From Sulfurospirillum tamanense (GTDB lineage: Bacteria > Campylobacterota > Campylobacteria > Campylobacterales > Campylobacteraceae), in assembly GCF_016937535.1 (NCBI RefSeq), contig NZ_JAFHKK010000009.1, positions 1 through 64,000 of the forward strand: a stretch of 64,000 nucleotides of DNA. The letters are read 5' to 3'. Made by a program: the position numbers and the translations under genes. Positions 1-8,375 of this stretch are shown here, one piece after another. A model generated the notes under the pieces. It saw only the letters and a program-made list of their open reading frames with translations. It was not told the origin of the DNA and searched no databases. Position 1 is the stretch's first letter; every line of letters begins with the position of its first letter.

Positions 1-399
1 CCCAGACCAAAAATGCTCTATTACACCAAAAGACCAATATCCATCAAAACTATCATCCAAAAAAGGCAAATTCATCACATCTGCAACTTCCAAGTTTAGA
101 TTTGGATATTTTTCTAGCACTCTATTTACAGTCTCTTCAGCATAATCAACCCCAACAACATCAAATCCAGCATTTTGAAGAGCTATAACTTTACCGCAAA
201 GTCCACACCCACCTTCTAAAATCTTTGTTCTGCTATTGAGATATTTTTGTGTTATTTGAGGATATATTTTACTCAATCGCATTCCTGGGTCACCAACTAT
301 TCCTTCAGACCATTTTTTATCCCAGTATTCAGATGTGGCATTTTTTTCTATAACAACTAGTCTATTTGTATCAATGTCTATATATGTTTTTCTTTTCAT
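1..399 (-). CDS. SAM-dependent class I methyltransferase, 3' end outside the window
   Basis: The first 133 codons are visible and the gene runs off the left edge. It starts with ATG at 399 (MKRKTYIDIDTNRL). A class I methyltransferase core is seen: motif I LEGGCGLCGK at about residues 67-76, the acidic end of strand 2 in VVGVDYA at about 87-93, and a later FGVIEHF motif typical of the Methyltransf_11 group. It lies 21 bases downstream of the probable glycosyltransferase and is the last visible gene of the glycan operon, so it may methylate a sugar or an assembled glycan. The substrate cannot be told from the sequence. Confidence 0.8.
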   Translation of the reverse strand, partial: MKRKTYIDIDTNRLVVIEKNATSEYWDKKWSEGIVGDPGMRLSKIYPQITQKYLNSRTKILEGGCGLCGKVIALQNAGFDVVGVDYAEETVNRVLEKYPNLNLEVADVMNLPFLDDSFDGYWSFGVIEHFWSG

Positions 400-420
400 T
401 TATTTCCTACTTCTATAAAT

Positions 421-1626
421 CTAATCTTTGACAATTTTATCTACCACTTTTTTTACATTTTCCCCCAATGACTCAGCCGGATAAAACAATGAACGAATAT
501 CTTGCGAGAAAGAATTACACACTTCGAGCAAATGCTCCTTGTTGGAAAAGCAATCATAAATCTCTTTTTTTGCTTCTTCGCCATCGCTAATTAAGTAATA
601 TTTTTTTCTGTCATACAATAAATAATGATTAATATGGTAAGCATTATTAAGTTGCTTGGCAAGCGTTGAAAACTTATTTTGAGAATTAATTTTAATCTGC
701 ATAACGGGAAGTCCAAAAAGGGCTGCATCAATAGCAAATGTCGTCCCAAGGTTAATAACTAAATCCGCCATAAGCATTTCTTTAATCCTTGTTTCATTAT
801 AACTTTCAGCCAATAAAAGATTTTCTTTTTCTCCATGTGTATTAAATGAACATATTTCAACATTATCATAGCATCGAAATAGATTAAACATTTCTGGTTT
901 CTGGTTAGGTTTTGGCTTAATTAACAGCTTTAGACCCATTTCCTTAAGTGCTGTGCACAACAAAGTAACAAACTCGCATTCTTCCTTAAAAAGACCTCTT
1001 GGGGCTGTTTCTGAAAATGTGAATGCATACATAACTATAAAAACATTATCCTTTTTCAGAGGCTTTTTCCTACTCTCAAAAATATAGCGAAATGGCATTG
1101 GAAAAGATATGCCATAATTTACATCATGGTTAAATCTCTTCCAGTCACACAGTAAAGTTTCGTTCCAGCCAAAAACAAATTTAGACTTATGGCCCGATGC
1201 CTTGTCCAAAGAGGGATGGTCCCAACTTCCAATAAACGTATAAACATCAAGCTCCTTGTGTACAAGGAGCCAAGACAAGTGTATTTTTGTAACATAAACA
1301 ATTTTTTTGCTTTTAAGTGGATTTTTTACAAGAAAACTAAAAATTGTTTTGTATAAAAAAAGGAGTCCCTTACATGCTCCCTTGCTAAAAAGAAAATTGC
1401 ATGTCCTATTTAAAAACGAGTGTGTCTTTATTGCAATATAGTGCTTTTTTTCAATTTCTTCCAGAAAGATAGTTTCTCCTTTTGAAATTAAATCAGGAAA
1501 AGCACTTAGAACGCTTTTGGAAACACAAAAGTAAATCTTATAATTTCTTCTAAGGCACTCTTCTATATATGGCACCAATGACGCAAATTGCAATGGATAC
1601 CTTCCCATAAATGTTATTTCTCTCAA
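421..1626 (-). CDS. Putative glycosyltransferase of surface glycan synthesis
   Basis: A 401-residue soluble protein without a clear signal peptide. The C-terminal half reads like a GT-B type sugar or CDP-glycerol transferase: a lysine/proline-rich LLIKPKPNQKPE stretch near residue 235, then ADLVINLGTTFAIDAALFGLP near 290, which matches the second-domain pattern in which a short segment names the nucleotide site and is followed by 'AALFGLPV'. The N-terminal MGRYPLQFASLVPYIEE resembles the first Rossmann strand of such enzymes. It overlaps the CMP-legionaminate synthetase gene by 4 bases, so it is a candidate legionaminic acid transferase. That role is inferred from position only; I do not recognise the family with certainty. 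Confidence 0.5.
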   Translation of the reverse strand: MREITFMGRYPLQFASLVPYIEECLRRNYKIYFCVSKSVLSAFPDLISKGETIFLEEIEKKHYIAIKTHSFLNRTCNFLFSKGACKGLLFLYKTIFSFLVKNPLKSKKIVYVTKIHLSWLLVHKELDVYTFIGSWDHPSLDKASGHKSKFVFGWNETLLCDWKRFNHDVNYGISFPMPFRYIFESRKKPLKKDNVFIVMYAFTFSETAPRGLFKEECEFVTLLCTALKEMGLKLLIKPKPNQKPEMFNLFRCYDNVEICSFNTHGEKENLLLAESYNETRIKEMLMADLVINLGTTFAIDAALFGLPVMQIKINSQNKFSTLAKQLNNAYHINHYLLYDRKKYYLISDGEEAKKEIYDCFSNKEHLLEVCNSFSQDIRSLFYPAESLGENVKKVVDKIVKD

Positions 1627-2309
1627 GAATGCTCCTTAATGTATTTAGCCATCTCAAAATCAATCTCTTCGTCAATATCAACAGAGCTTTTTCTATCCAT
1701 CTTGTAAGCAAAGATATTTTCTTTTAGAAAAAAACTTTTTTCTTCTAAAAGCTTATCTGTTTTACATATATAAATAGCGCCATTCAGCCTAAAAAACTTT
1801 TCCAAGTCTTGACTTCGTTTACTTAAAACCTCATCTCTTAAAAAACCTTTCATGCTTCCATCGTTTGGTAGTGTGTTGGCCCAAAGTGGGCTATGGTCCA
1901 TTTCTGCTACACTTATAATGGCGTCAGCATTTTTTTCTTCAAGTAGTCCTATGGCTTCATCAATATGTCTTGCATTCCTCAATGGACTTGTAGGCTGCAG
2001 CAACACTATATAATCATACTTTTCAAAATTATTTACAGCATGCTCTATGACATCAAAACTGCCGGCCGTGTCACTTGCAAGCCCATCGGGCCTCTTGATA
2101 GTCTCTGCTCCATGCTGCTTTGATATCTCTAAAATCTCATCATCATCACTACTTACTACCACTCTATCAATATAGTTGCTTTTTAGTCCAGCTTCCACAC
2201 TCCAAACGACAAGAGGCTTCCCACATAAAACAAGTATATTTTTTCTAGGCAATCTTTTGCTTCCGCCACGCGCTGGAATAATCGCTAAAAAAGTTTTATT
2301 TTTATACAT
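1623..2309 (-). CDS. legF: CMP-N,N'-diacetyllegionaminic acid synthase (acylneuraminate cytidylyltransferase family)
   Basis: This 228-residue enzyme activates a nonulosonic acid with CTP. The N-terminus carries the family signature AIIPARGGSKRLPRKN (residues 9-24), followed by VVVSSDDDEIL and the LLQPTSPLR motif near residue 103. Length fits NeuA/LegF/PseF enzymes without extra domains. Neighbouring LegB, LegC, LegH, LegG and LegI homologues make legionaminic acid the likely substrate rather than sialic or pseudaminic acid. It overlaps the glycosyltransferase gene downstream by 4 bases and abuts ptmE upstream by a single shared base, so it is translated from one polycistronic message. Confidence 0.85.
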   Translation of the reverse strand: MYKNKTFLAIIPARGGSKRLPRKNILVLCGKPLVVWSVEAGLKSNYIDRVVVSSDDDEILEISKQHGAETIKRPDGLASDTAGSFDVIEHAVNNFEKYDYIVLLQPTSPLRNARHIDEAIGLLEEKNADAIISVAEMDHSPLWANTLPNDGSMKGFLRDEVLSKRSQDLEKFFRLNGAIYICKTDKLLEEKSFFLKENIFAYKMDRKSSVDIDEEIDFEMAKYIKEHS

Positions 2310-3355
2310 TAAAACACCTCACCATACTCATCATTGGCCTTTTTGTACTCTTCTATCCGCCCGATGTCCAGCCAATACTCTCTAAGCGGAAACGAGATAG
2401 CATTTTTATTGTCACTTATAATCTTGTCAAAAAGCGTAGGCATGTCGTAAAATTTATTTTGCGGGATAAGTTCAAGCACTTCGGGTGAGAGCATGTATAT
2501 CCCAGCACTTACAAAAAACTTATGGGTGGGTTTTTCTTCTATTGAGAGTATTTTGCTGTTCTTTACATGCACAACCCCATAAGGTACTTGAAAGTCGTAT
2601 TCTCGCACACACATGGTTCCCGTGGCATTGTTTGCCAGATGGTAGTCGTGTAGGTGCTCAAAGTTTACGTTAGTCAGCAGATCTCCATTCATGACAAAAA
2701 ACGGTTCTGTTGGCTTTACATGTAAGAGACTCAACGCTCCTGCTGTGCCCATTCTTTGCTCTTCAAAAACATACTCTATGCTAACACCAAACTCGCCACC
2801 ATCTCCAAAATACTCTTGTATCACGTGTGATTTGTAGTTCACACACATCACGATGTTAGCATAGCCATACTCTGCAAATTTTTCTATGATGGTCTGGAGA
2901 ATCGGCTTGTTGCCCACTTTGAGCATGGGTTTTGGGGTGTTGTCTGTGAGCGGTCGCAAGCGCGTGCCAAGTCCTCCTACCATTAGTACAACTTTATTTG
3001 TTTTTTGCCTTGGCTTGATGAGTTCTTCTATTTCCTGAATACCAACTATCTTGCCATTTTCATCTACGATGGGTATCTGATGCAGTTTTTTGGCAAGTGC
3101 TATCTTCAAAATCTCTTCTTTGGTGTCGCTAATGGTGGCGATGGTCGGGGTCGTAAAGGTGATGCTCTCAATAGAACTATCCAGAGTAAGCCCTTTGAGC
3201 AGCCCCCGCCTTATATCTCCATCGGTCAAAGTGCCTATTAGCCTATCGTCATCGTCCACGATCAAGGCGATTTGCATAGCTGCTTTGTCTATAATCTCTA
3301 AAGCTTCTTTTATGGTTGCGTTTTTATTGATCTTTATATTGTCTATGTTTTTCAT
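2309..3355 (-). CDS. ptmE: CBS-domain sugar nucleotidyltransferase, PtmE-like
   Basis: A 348-residue two-part protein. Residues 1-115 form a pair of CBS domains (IVDDDDRLIGTLTDGDIRR, and IPIVDENGKIVGI). From about 124 a nucleotidyltransferase domain follows with VVLMVGGLGTRLRPLTDNTPKPML, a variant of the pyrophosphorylase signature, and NGDLLTNVNF for the metal aspartate. In Campylobacter jejuni PtmE is the glucosamine-1-phosphate guanylyltransferase that supplies GDP-linked sugar for legionaminic acid synthesis. The same domain order and the location in a leg operon support that role here. The gene overlaps the deacetylase gene by 4 bases. Confidence 0.8.
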   Translation of the reverse strand: MKNIDNIKINKNATIKEALEIIDKAAMQIALIVDDDDRLIGTLTDGDIRRGLLKGLTLDSSIESITFTTPTIATISDTKEEILKIALAKKLHQIPIVDENGKIVGIQEIEELIKPRQKTNKVVLMVGGLGTRLRPLTDNTPKPMLKVGNKPILQTIIEKFAEYGYANIVMCVNYKSHVIQEYFGDGGEFGVSIEYVFEEQRMGTAGALSLLHVKPTEPFFVMNGDLLTNVNFEHLHDYHLANNATGTMCVREYDFQVPYGVVHVKNSKILSIEEKPTHKFFVSAGIYMLSPEVLELIPQNKFYDMPTLFDKIISDNKNAISFPLREYWLDIGRIEEYKKANDEYGEVF

Positions 3356-4011
3356 TTCACCTCTTTCAAAAGAACAAAACTCTCAGCATATTCGCATCCA
3401 CATGTGGCGCCCCTAAAAGTTGCCAGCGCTCTTATGTTTCGTTCACTTCTTGGAAAGGGATGTTCGGCTATTTCGCTTTTAAAAACTTTCATAATCTCTA
3501 TCTTTTTTTCAAAAAAATCACTTATATCTACAAATACATTTGGCACGAAACCCTCTTCTTTAATGCTTGGCGCAAATTCTGTTTCGCTCAAAGTTTCCAT
3601 CATATAAATTTTTTTGATAAAAGGATAACGGAATGATTTTGTACAGCTATAACTCACTTCAAATATTTTTCTATGATCACTATGAACATCACCTTTAAAA
3701 GGAAGATAGATAGTATTTGGTTGCACCTCATTGATTACTTTAGAAATAGCACCAATAAGCTCACTCATAGAATATTCGTCAACTTGCATTGTTTTTAGAC
3801 GTAGATTATGCACACTATCAAAGCCATACATGGCACCGACAAAGCTTAGTTCTTTTTCTCTTTGTGTATAGTAATTGTGGTCTTTGCTTAGCGTCGTACA
3901 AATAAGCCAATGAATTTCATCCCCGCTTGCTTTATGTTTTAGCAAGGTTCCTCCGCATCCCAAAGTTTCATCATCTGGGTGAACAGCAACTATTAAGACT
4001 TTGTTATTCAT
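3352..4011 (-). CDS. PIG-L/LmbE family deacetylase
   Basis: A 219-residue member of the PIG-L family, zinc enzymes that remove N-acetyl groups from sugars. The signature AVHPDDETLGCGG is at residues 9-21 (His and two Asp as zinc and catalytic residues) and the second histidine motif HSDH is near residue 112. It overlaps the formyltransferase gene upstream by 4 bases and ptmE downstream by 4. The pair deacetylase plus formyltransferase inside a legionaminic acid operon suggests replacement of an N-acetyl group by N-formyl on a sugar intermediate or product. The substrate is inferred. Confidence 0.82.
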   Translation of the reverse strand: MNNKVLIVAVHPDDETLGCGGTLLKHKASGDEIHWLICTTLSKDHNYYTQREKELSFVGAMYGFDSVHNLRLKTMQVDEYSMSELIGAISKVINEVQPNTIYLPFKGDVHSDHRKIFEVSYSCTKSFRYPFIKKIYMMETLSETEFAPSIKEEGFVPNVFVDISDFFEKKIEIMKVFKSEIAEHPFPRSERNIRALATFRGATCGCEYAESFVLLKEVK

Positions 4012-4889
4012 AGATACTCCCCAACTTTTGGTAGTTCTTTAAAATCATGTTCAATAATTTTTATTGCTTTATCATAGGTTTTTACAATAATTGCCTTATT
4101 GCTATTTTCTAAAACTTTTCCAAATTCAATATTATCTTTATCAAATTCTATCTCCTCAACTTTCCAAACAGATACATCTTGTCCATTGTATTCAATATGT
4201 GCTCCAATATAAGGTTTTGTCAATGCACGAACAAGATTATAGATTGCATTTGATGTCATTCTAAAGTCAATTTTTCCGTCAGCTTTTCCTCTTTTTCTCC
4301 AAACATTAGCTTTGTCGTGATTTTGCCTCACCCTTTTAAAGCTATTTTTTTGAAGTTTTGGCAAAAAATCTTTTATTTGATTTAATGCTATATTTGAAAT
4401 TTTACTATACAAACTTTTCGCATCATCTTCATATGAGATTTCAAACTCTTCTTGAGATAAAATATCCCCATCGTCAGCGCCTTCTTGCATAAAAAAGAAA
4501 GTTGAAGCACTTTTTTTAAGCCCTAAAGCCAGAGCCCAAACAAGTGGATGCCTTCCTCTATTTTGTGGCAATGCGGCAGGATGATAGCCAACTACACCCA
4601 TAGGCGCTAAAGTCAACAACTCTTTTTTTATTAAACTTGACCAGCCAAAGCAAAAAATGATGTCAGGACTCAAGGTCTTAACCCACTCAATATTTTCTCT
4701 TGAATTAATATCATCTATACATTTATAAGGTATTTTATTTTCTTTGCACAGAGGCGTTAAGTCTGCAAAATCACTATTAAAGGTTGATTTTGCTTTTGCA
4801 CAAACTCCAACTACTTCTGCTTTTAATTCAATTAGCCTATTCAAAGCTTTATATGAAAGCTCAACCGTTCCTATGAATAAAATTTTCAC
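4008..4889 (-). CDS. Formyltransferase-family protein (sugar N-formyltransferase candidate)
   Basis: A 293-residue protein related to methionyl-tRNA formyltransferase, with the N10-formyl-THF binding Rossmann core at residues 1-180. The active site loop reads VVGYHPAALPQNRGRHP (about residues 104-120). It keeps the catalytic His but has Gly where classical enzymes have Asn in N-x-H. The catalytic Asp is in EGADDGDIL near 145. It is translationally coupled to a PIG-L deacetylase and to legG, so it probably acts on a sugar amine, not on initiator tRNA. The Asn change may mark a sugar-modifying subfamily or altered chemistry. Confidence 0.75.
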   Translation of the reverse strand: MKILFIGTVELSYKALNRLIELKAEVVGVCAKAKSTFNSDFADLTPLCKENKIPYKCIDDINSRENIEWVKTLSPDIIFCFGWSSLIKKELLTLAPMGVVGYHPAALPQNRGRHPLVWALALGLKKSASTFFFMQEGADDGDILSQEEFEISYEDDAKSLYSKISNIALNQIKDFLPKLQKNSFKRVRQNHDKANVWRKRGKADGKIDFRMTSNAIYNLVRALTKPYIGAHIEYNGQDVSVWKVEEIEFDKDNIEFGKVLENSNKAIIVKTYDKAIKIIEHDFKELPKVGEYL

Positions 4890-6052
4890 ACATTAACCTT
4901 TAAGTCATAAAAAGATTTTTTCAAAATATTTCCCAAATCTACAGTTTTTAAAACCTCAACTATTTTTTTACTAGCACATCCATCGCCATAAGGATTTTTA
5001 GTAGTTTTTAGAATTTCTTGAAATTCTTGTGAATATAGCTTCGCAAAAGCTTGTTGGATTGAGCTTTTATTTGGCCCACAGTCAATTACACTGGCAGCCT
5101 TTATGCGACCTTTTTGCCTATCCCCTATGTTTATTGTTCCAATTTTAAAACTAGGAGTTTCGGCTAGTCCACTAGAGCTATTGCCCACTACAGCATCTAC
5201 AAGTTGTAAAGCACTTAGGTATTTTAGCTGCCCTAAAGAGGTAAATCCTACTGATTTATCAGAATTTTTTGCTACATACTCATCTATCATTTGGTTTATA
5301 ATCCTGCCGTCGGTGTCGCTATTTGCTTTTGTAAAAATGGTGTTTGTGTCTTGCAACTCATCAATAGCATCGAGCAACTCTTGAAATTGGTCTTTGGCGG
5401 TTGCATTTTCCAAAGTCACAGGATGAAAAGTGACTAGGATATTTTTTTTATTAAGTTTAAAATCAATAGACTTTTCAAACTCTTTGCATGTAAGAAGATT
5501 TAATCTTTTGATATTCTCAATCCCCATACCGCCTACATTAAACACTCTGCTCGGATGTTCTCCAAGCTGAATAACTCTATTTCTGTACTCTTCTGTTGCC
5601 ACAAAATGCAAATGGCTCATTTTGGTGATGCTATGGCGAATTGGCTCATCGATTAATCCCTCAGTGGCTTCGCCACCGTGCAGATGGGCTATGGGAACGC
5701 GCGCTATCATCGCAGCGCTTGCGGCGCTAAAGATTTCGTATCTATCTCCCAAGACAACAACCACGTCAGGCCTTAGCTCTTCGTAGGCTTCCGCAAAAGA
5801 TATTTGAGCCAATCCCATTGACTTTGAAATGCCAATAGGCGTGTCAGAAGACAAAAGCATCTCAATTTTTTTGCTACATGTAAACTCTTTTTCTATTTCT
5901 TTATACGTTAAACCAAACTCAGGGCTTAGATGCATCCCTGTGGCTATGATTTGAAGCTCCAATTCACGGTCAGATTCTATCTCCCTCATAAGCCAATAGA
6001 GCAACCCGTATTCCGCTCTAGTACCTGTAACTACACAAATTTTTCGTTTCAT
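4886..6052 (-). CDS. legG: UDP/GDP-sugar 2-epimerase, hydrolysing (LegG/NeuC)
   Basis: A 388-residue GT-B fold enzyme that hydrolyses the nucleotide from the diacetylated bacillosamine precursor while inverting C2. Family signs are the start KICVVTGTRAEYGLL (residues 3-17), LHGGEATEGLIDEPIRH near 120-136 with catalytic acids and histidine, VTFHPVT near 220 and NSSSGLAETPSF near 300. Length fits NeuC/LegG. It lies between legI upstream and the formyltransferase downstream, with 4-base overlaps on both sides, as expected for consecutive steps of one pathway. Confidence 0.87.
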   Translation of the reverse strand: MKRKICVVTGTRAEYGLLYWLMREIESDRELELQIIATGMHLSPEFGLTYKEIEKEFTCSKKIEMLLSSDTPIGISKSMGLAQISFAEAYEELRPDVVVVLGDRYEIFSAASAAMIARVPIAHLHGGEATEGLIDEPIRHSITKMSHLHFVATEEYRNRVIQLGEHPSRVFNVGGMGIENIKRLNLLTCKEFEKSIDFKLNKKNILVTFHPVTLENATAKDQFQELLDAIDELQDTNTIFTKANSDTDGRIINQMIDEYVAKNSDKSVGFTSLGQLKYLSALQLVDAVVGNSSSGLAETPSFKIGTINIGDRQKGRIKAASVIDCGPNKSSIQQAFAKLYSQEFQEILKTTKNPYGDGCASKKIVEVLKTVDLGNILKKSFYDLKVNV

Positions 6053-7047
6053 ATCAACTCATCTTCTTTATAATCTTTGAGCGCAACAGTTCCCATAATC
6101 TCATCCCATCGCATAGGACTTATACCATTTCCTGGGCGCTTGATGGTGATATTTCCTTCGCTTAAGATGTCGCCTTTTTTGATGGCTTTTTTTGCCACTA
6201 TACTTTTTCTAACTATTGCCTTGTTTGGCATTTCACTTTTGCTAGGTTTTTTTATGCTACTTCCTAGTGCTAGCTCTATATTGCGGATGGCTTTCACCAT
6301 GGCCTTTAGCTCATCTGGTTCTAGGCTCGCTTTGTGGTCTGGGCCTTCCATCGTTTTATCAAGTGTGAAGTGTTTTTCTATGCAGCTCGCCCCCAATGCC
6401 ACTGCCGCTATATCCACCTCTATGCCTAGAGTATGGTCACTGTAGCCGTACGCCACATCAAAAGTAGTACCGATAGTCACCATAGCTTTTAAGTTGACAT
6501 CTTCCATGGGAGTGGGGTACTGCGTGTTGGCATGAAGTACGGTGATGTTTTCTTTTTTCGTGCCAGCACTTGTGAGGATGTCTAGCGCATCTTCTATCTC
6601 TCCCATGTCCGCCATACCAGATGAAAGGATGACTTTTTTGCCCAGTTTTCCTAGGTATTTTAGATAGGGAAGATTAGTAATCTCACCACTTGGGATTTTA
6701 AATATATCAAGACCCAAGTCGCTCAAAAGCTCTATGCTGTCATGGTCAAAAGGGGTGGAAAGAAACATGATGTTTTTTTCCTTGCAGTATGCTATGAGTT
6801 CTTTGTGAATATCAACATTAAGCTCAAGCTTTTTGAGCATGTCGTATTGGGACTCATTTTTACTTGTCGTGTCTTTTTGGTACTCCGCTTTTTGCGCATT
6901 TTTGGACGCAAGCTTATCGGCCTTAAAGGTTTGAAATTTCACCGCATCCGCCCCAGCTTCTGCTGCTACATCGATGAGCTTTTTGGCAAGCTCTAAACTT
7001 CCATTGTGGTTTACCCCCGCTTCGGCTATGATGAAAACTTTTCTCAT
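6049..7047 (-). CDS. legI: N,N'-diacetyllegionaminate synthase (LegI/NeuB)
   Basis: A 332-residue synthase that condenses phosphoenolpyruvate with the free diamino-sugar to form legionaminic acid. The TIM-barrel domain starts with IIAEAGVNHNGSLELAKKL (residues 6-24) and contains DAVKFQTF, KIPSGEITN and the YSDHT loop. The C-terminal SAF (antifreeze-like) domain covers about residues 275-332, including KRPGNGISP. Both domains are complete and length is typical. It overlaps legG and legH by 4 bases each. Choice of legionaminic over sialic acid rests on the neighbouring legB and legC. Confidence 0.88.
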   Translation of the reverse strand: MRKVFIIAEAGVNHNGSLELAKKLIDVAAEAGADAVKFQTFKADKLASKNAQKAEYQKDTTSKNESQYDMLKKLELNVDIHKELIAYCKEKNIMFLSTPFDHDSIELLSDLGLDIFKIPSGEITNLPYLKYLGKLGKKVILSSGMADMGEIEDALDILTSAGTKKENITVLHANTQYPTPMEDVNLKAMVTIGTTFDVAYGYSDHTLGIEVDIAAVALGASCIEKHFTLDKTMEGPDHKASLEPDELKAMVKAIRNIELALGSSIKKPSKSEMPNKAIVRKSIVAKKAIKKGDILSEGNITIKRPGNGISPMRWDEIMGTVALKDYKEDELI

Positions 7048-7649
7048 TTTACTATACTCCCCGCTTTGATAAAACCATCTATAGTGACATACTCTTTACA
7101 TGTAGCGTTGCTTCCGTAGAAAGTATTTGCCTTTACATGTACACCACCGTTGATGATAGCGCCTGTGCTGATGTGGCAGTGTTCTTCTATGTGCACATCG
7201 TGCTCTACGAGGGCTTTTGAATTGATGATACAGTTTTTACCCACACTTGCGCTGGCGTTGACTAGCGCGTGGTGCATCACTACTGTTCCTTCTTCTAGTT
7301 TGGCGTGTTTAGATACATACGCCAAGGGTGAAATAATAACAGGGAGTGTAAAACCAACCTCTTTGGCAAGATTAAACAACCTAACGCGCAAAGCGTTTGA
7401 TGTGATGTGACCTACAGTGATGAGCGCATAGTTGCATGTAGAAACAAACTGTTTTAAGTCATCATCGCAGCCTATGACATCATAGCCCAATACTTTCTTG
7501 CCGATGTTTTCTTTGGTGTCTATGATGCCTAAGATGGTGTAAATGTTTTGTTGCTCGATGACATCGACAACTGACTTGCAGTGCCCCCCGCCGCCGATTA
7601 AGATAATGTTTAATTTTGAATTTTGAATTTTGAATTCTTTGTTATTCAT
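7044..7649 (-). CDS. legH: Sugar N-acetyltransferase (LegH/NeuD/PglD family) with a repeat-derived N-terminus
   Basis: A 201-residue left-handed beta-helix acetyltransferase. The N-terminal sugar-binding Rossmann part begins only at IILIGGGGHCKSVVD (residues 15-29), and hexapeptide repeats follow from about residue 90 (HALVNASASVGKNCIINSKALVEHD). Homologues normally start directly at the GGGGH strand. Here about 14 extra residues precede it, and these are translated from three copies of a seven-base repeat (7611-7636). It presumably acetylates the C4 amine made by LegC. It overlaps the four-helix-bundle gene by 8 bases, so that gene now feeds into it. Confidence 0.82.
   Translation of the reverse strand: MNNKEFKIQNSKLNIILIGGGGHCKSVVDVIEQQNIYTILGIIDTKENIGKKVLGYDVIGCDDDLKQFVSTCNYALITVGHITSNALRVRLFNLAKEVGFTLPVIISPLAYVSKHAKLEEGTVVMHHALVNASASVGKNCIINSKALVEHDVHIEEHCHISTGAIINGGVHVKANTFYGSNATCKEYVTIDGFIKAGSIVK
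7605..7638. repeat. Seven-base tandem repeat (AATTTTG)n, left flank of the four-helix-bundle gene
   Basis: Reading the plus strand, AATTTTG is repeated three times from 7612 and continues as AATTCTT. On the coding strand the unit is CAAAATT and encodes EFKIQNSKLN at the LegH N-terminus. The outer 17 bases, 7605-7621 (AATGTTTAATTTTGAAT), recur exactly in inverted orientation at 8022-8038 on the other side of the four-helix-bundle gene. Confidence 0.85.
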
Positions 7650-8007
7650 TTGTCGGCCTTGATGATTTTACTATGCTTGTTAGAAGTTTGATAATTTCTT
7701 CAATATCTAAAACCAATGATGCCACATGATTGTCGTTAGTATTTAAATAATCGGTTTTGGCCAGTAAGTCTATCCAGTATTTTGTCTCTCTTGCTTCTTT
7801 ACTTGCTATGCTCATCTTTGATATAAAGTCAGCTTTACTTTGTCCTGCTTGGGCTTCGTTTATATTTGCTCCTATTGATGTACCACTTCTTAGAAGTTGC
7901 TTTGACAAGACATATTCTTTTTTTTCATCACAAAGGTACTTGTAAAGTTTTACAATCCTTACAGCAAAAGCAAATGATTTATCTAAAATGATATTCTCCT
8001 GCTTCAT
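7642..8007 (-). CDS. Four-helix-bundle protein (23S rRNA intervening-sequence protein family)
   Basis: A 121-residue, mostly helical protein. The stretches LSKQLLRSGTSIGANINEAQ (residues 38-57) and FISKMSIASKEARETKYWI (61-79) are the typical core of the family first found in 23S rRNA intervening sequences and related to Avd of diversity-generating retroelements. The start ATG overlaps the stop of the truncated rhuM, and its end overlaps the legH start by 8 bases. It is bracketed by inverted 17-base repeats within seven-base repeat tracts. The biochemical role of the free-standing family is not known to me; nucleic-acid binding is assumed for Avd-like members. Confidence 0.85.
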   Translation of the reverse strand: MKQENIILDKSFAFAVRIVKLYKYLCDEKKEYVLSKQLLRSGTSIGANINEAQAGQSKADFISKMSIASKEARETKYWIDLLAKTDYLNTNDNHVASLVLDIEEIIKLLTSIVKSSRPTNE

Positions 8008-8375
8008 GCCGCTTTACCATCATTCAAAATTAAACATTTAAAATTCAACATCGAATCAGTTGCCCACTGGCGAAACCTGGTAGCTTTATGAGAACTTACC
8101 CTGTAGCCCACACTTATAATGGCGTCTAAATTATAGTGCTTGATAGTTCTTTTTACTTTTCTAGCACCCTCTTGGCGAACTACCGAGAAATCCTCGGTAG
8201 TTACAATTTCGTCCAATTCTTGCTCTTTATATATATTTTTTAAGTGCAAACTGACATTATCAGTGCTTGTTTCAAAAAGTTCTGATATTTGAATTTGACT
8301 CAACCAAACAGTATCGCTTTGAATGGAGATTTCAAGCTCAATTTCACCGTCGTTGTATTTAACTAAATCACTCAT
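8004..8375 (-). pseudogene. RhuM-family protein, C-terminally truncated
   Basis: The 123 residues cover only the N-terminal part of RhuM-type proteins, which are normally about 300-350 residues. Recognisable family blocks are DTVWLSQIQISELFETSTDN (residues 21-40), LHLKNIYKEQELDE (44-57), YNLDAIISVGYRVSSHKATR (about 81-100) and FRQWAT. After residue 107 the sequence changes to MLNFKCLILNDGKAA, which is translated from the right-hand heptad repeat, then stops. It overlaps legC by 4 bases upstream and the four-helix-bundle gene downstream. RhuM genes are common in mobile and toxin-associated islands; function is unknown. Confidence 0.75.
8022..8050. repeat. Inverted heptad-like repeat, right flank of the four-helix-bundle gene
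   Basis: Bases 8022-8038 are the exact reverse complement of 7605-7621. The next bases (TTAAAATTCAAC) continue the degenerate seven-base pattern. The tract lies inside the last codons of the truncated rhuM and supplies its new C-terminus and stop region. Confidence 0.8.

Larger units (their letters stand above)
7605..8038. mobile_element. Candidate insertion unit: four-helix-bundle gene between inverted heptad-repeat flanks
   Basis: The unit is about 434 bp. It has a perfect 17-base inverted repeat at its ends (7605-7621 and 8022-8038), each embedded in degenerate seven-base repeats, and carries only the four-helix-bundle gene. On its right side RhuM loses homology exactly where the repeat begins, and on its left LegH has gained a repeat-encoded N-terminus. 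No transposase or integrase is present. Insertion is inferred from these two junctions. Confidence 0.5.

Noticed and set aside
7605-8050. Heptad repeats considered as a CRISPR or a DGR template/variable repeat pair
   Set aside because: The unit is only seven bases with no spacers, and no reverse transcriptase or adenine-biased TR/VR pair is present, so neither system is supported.
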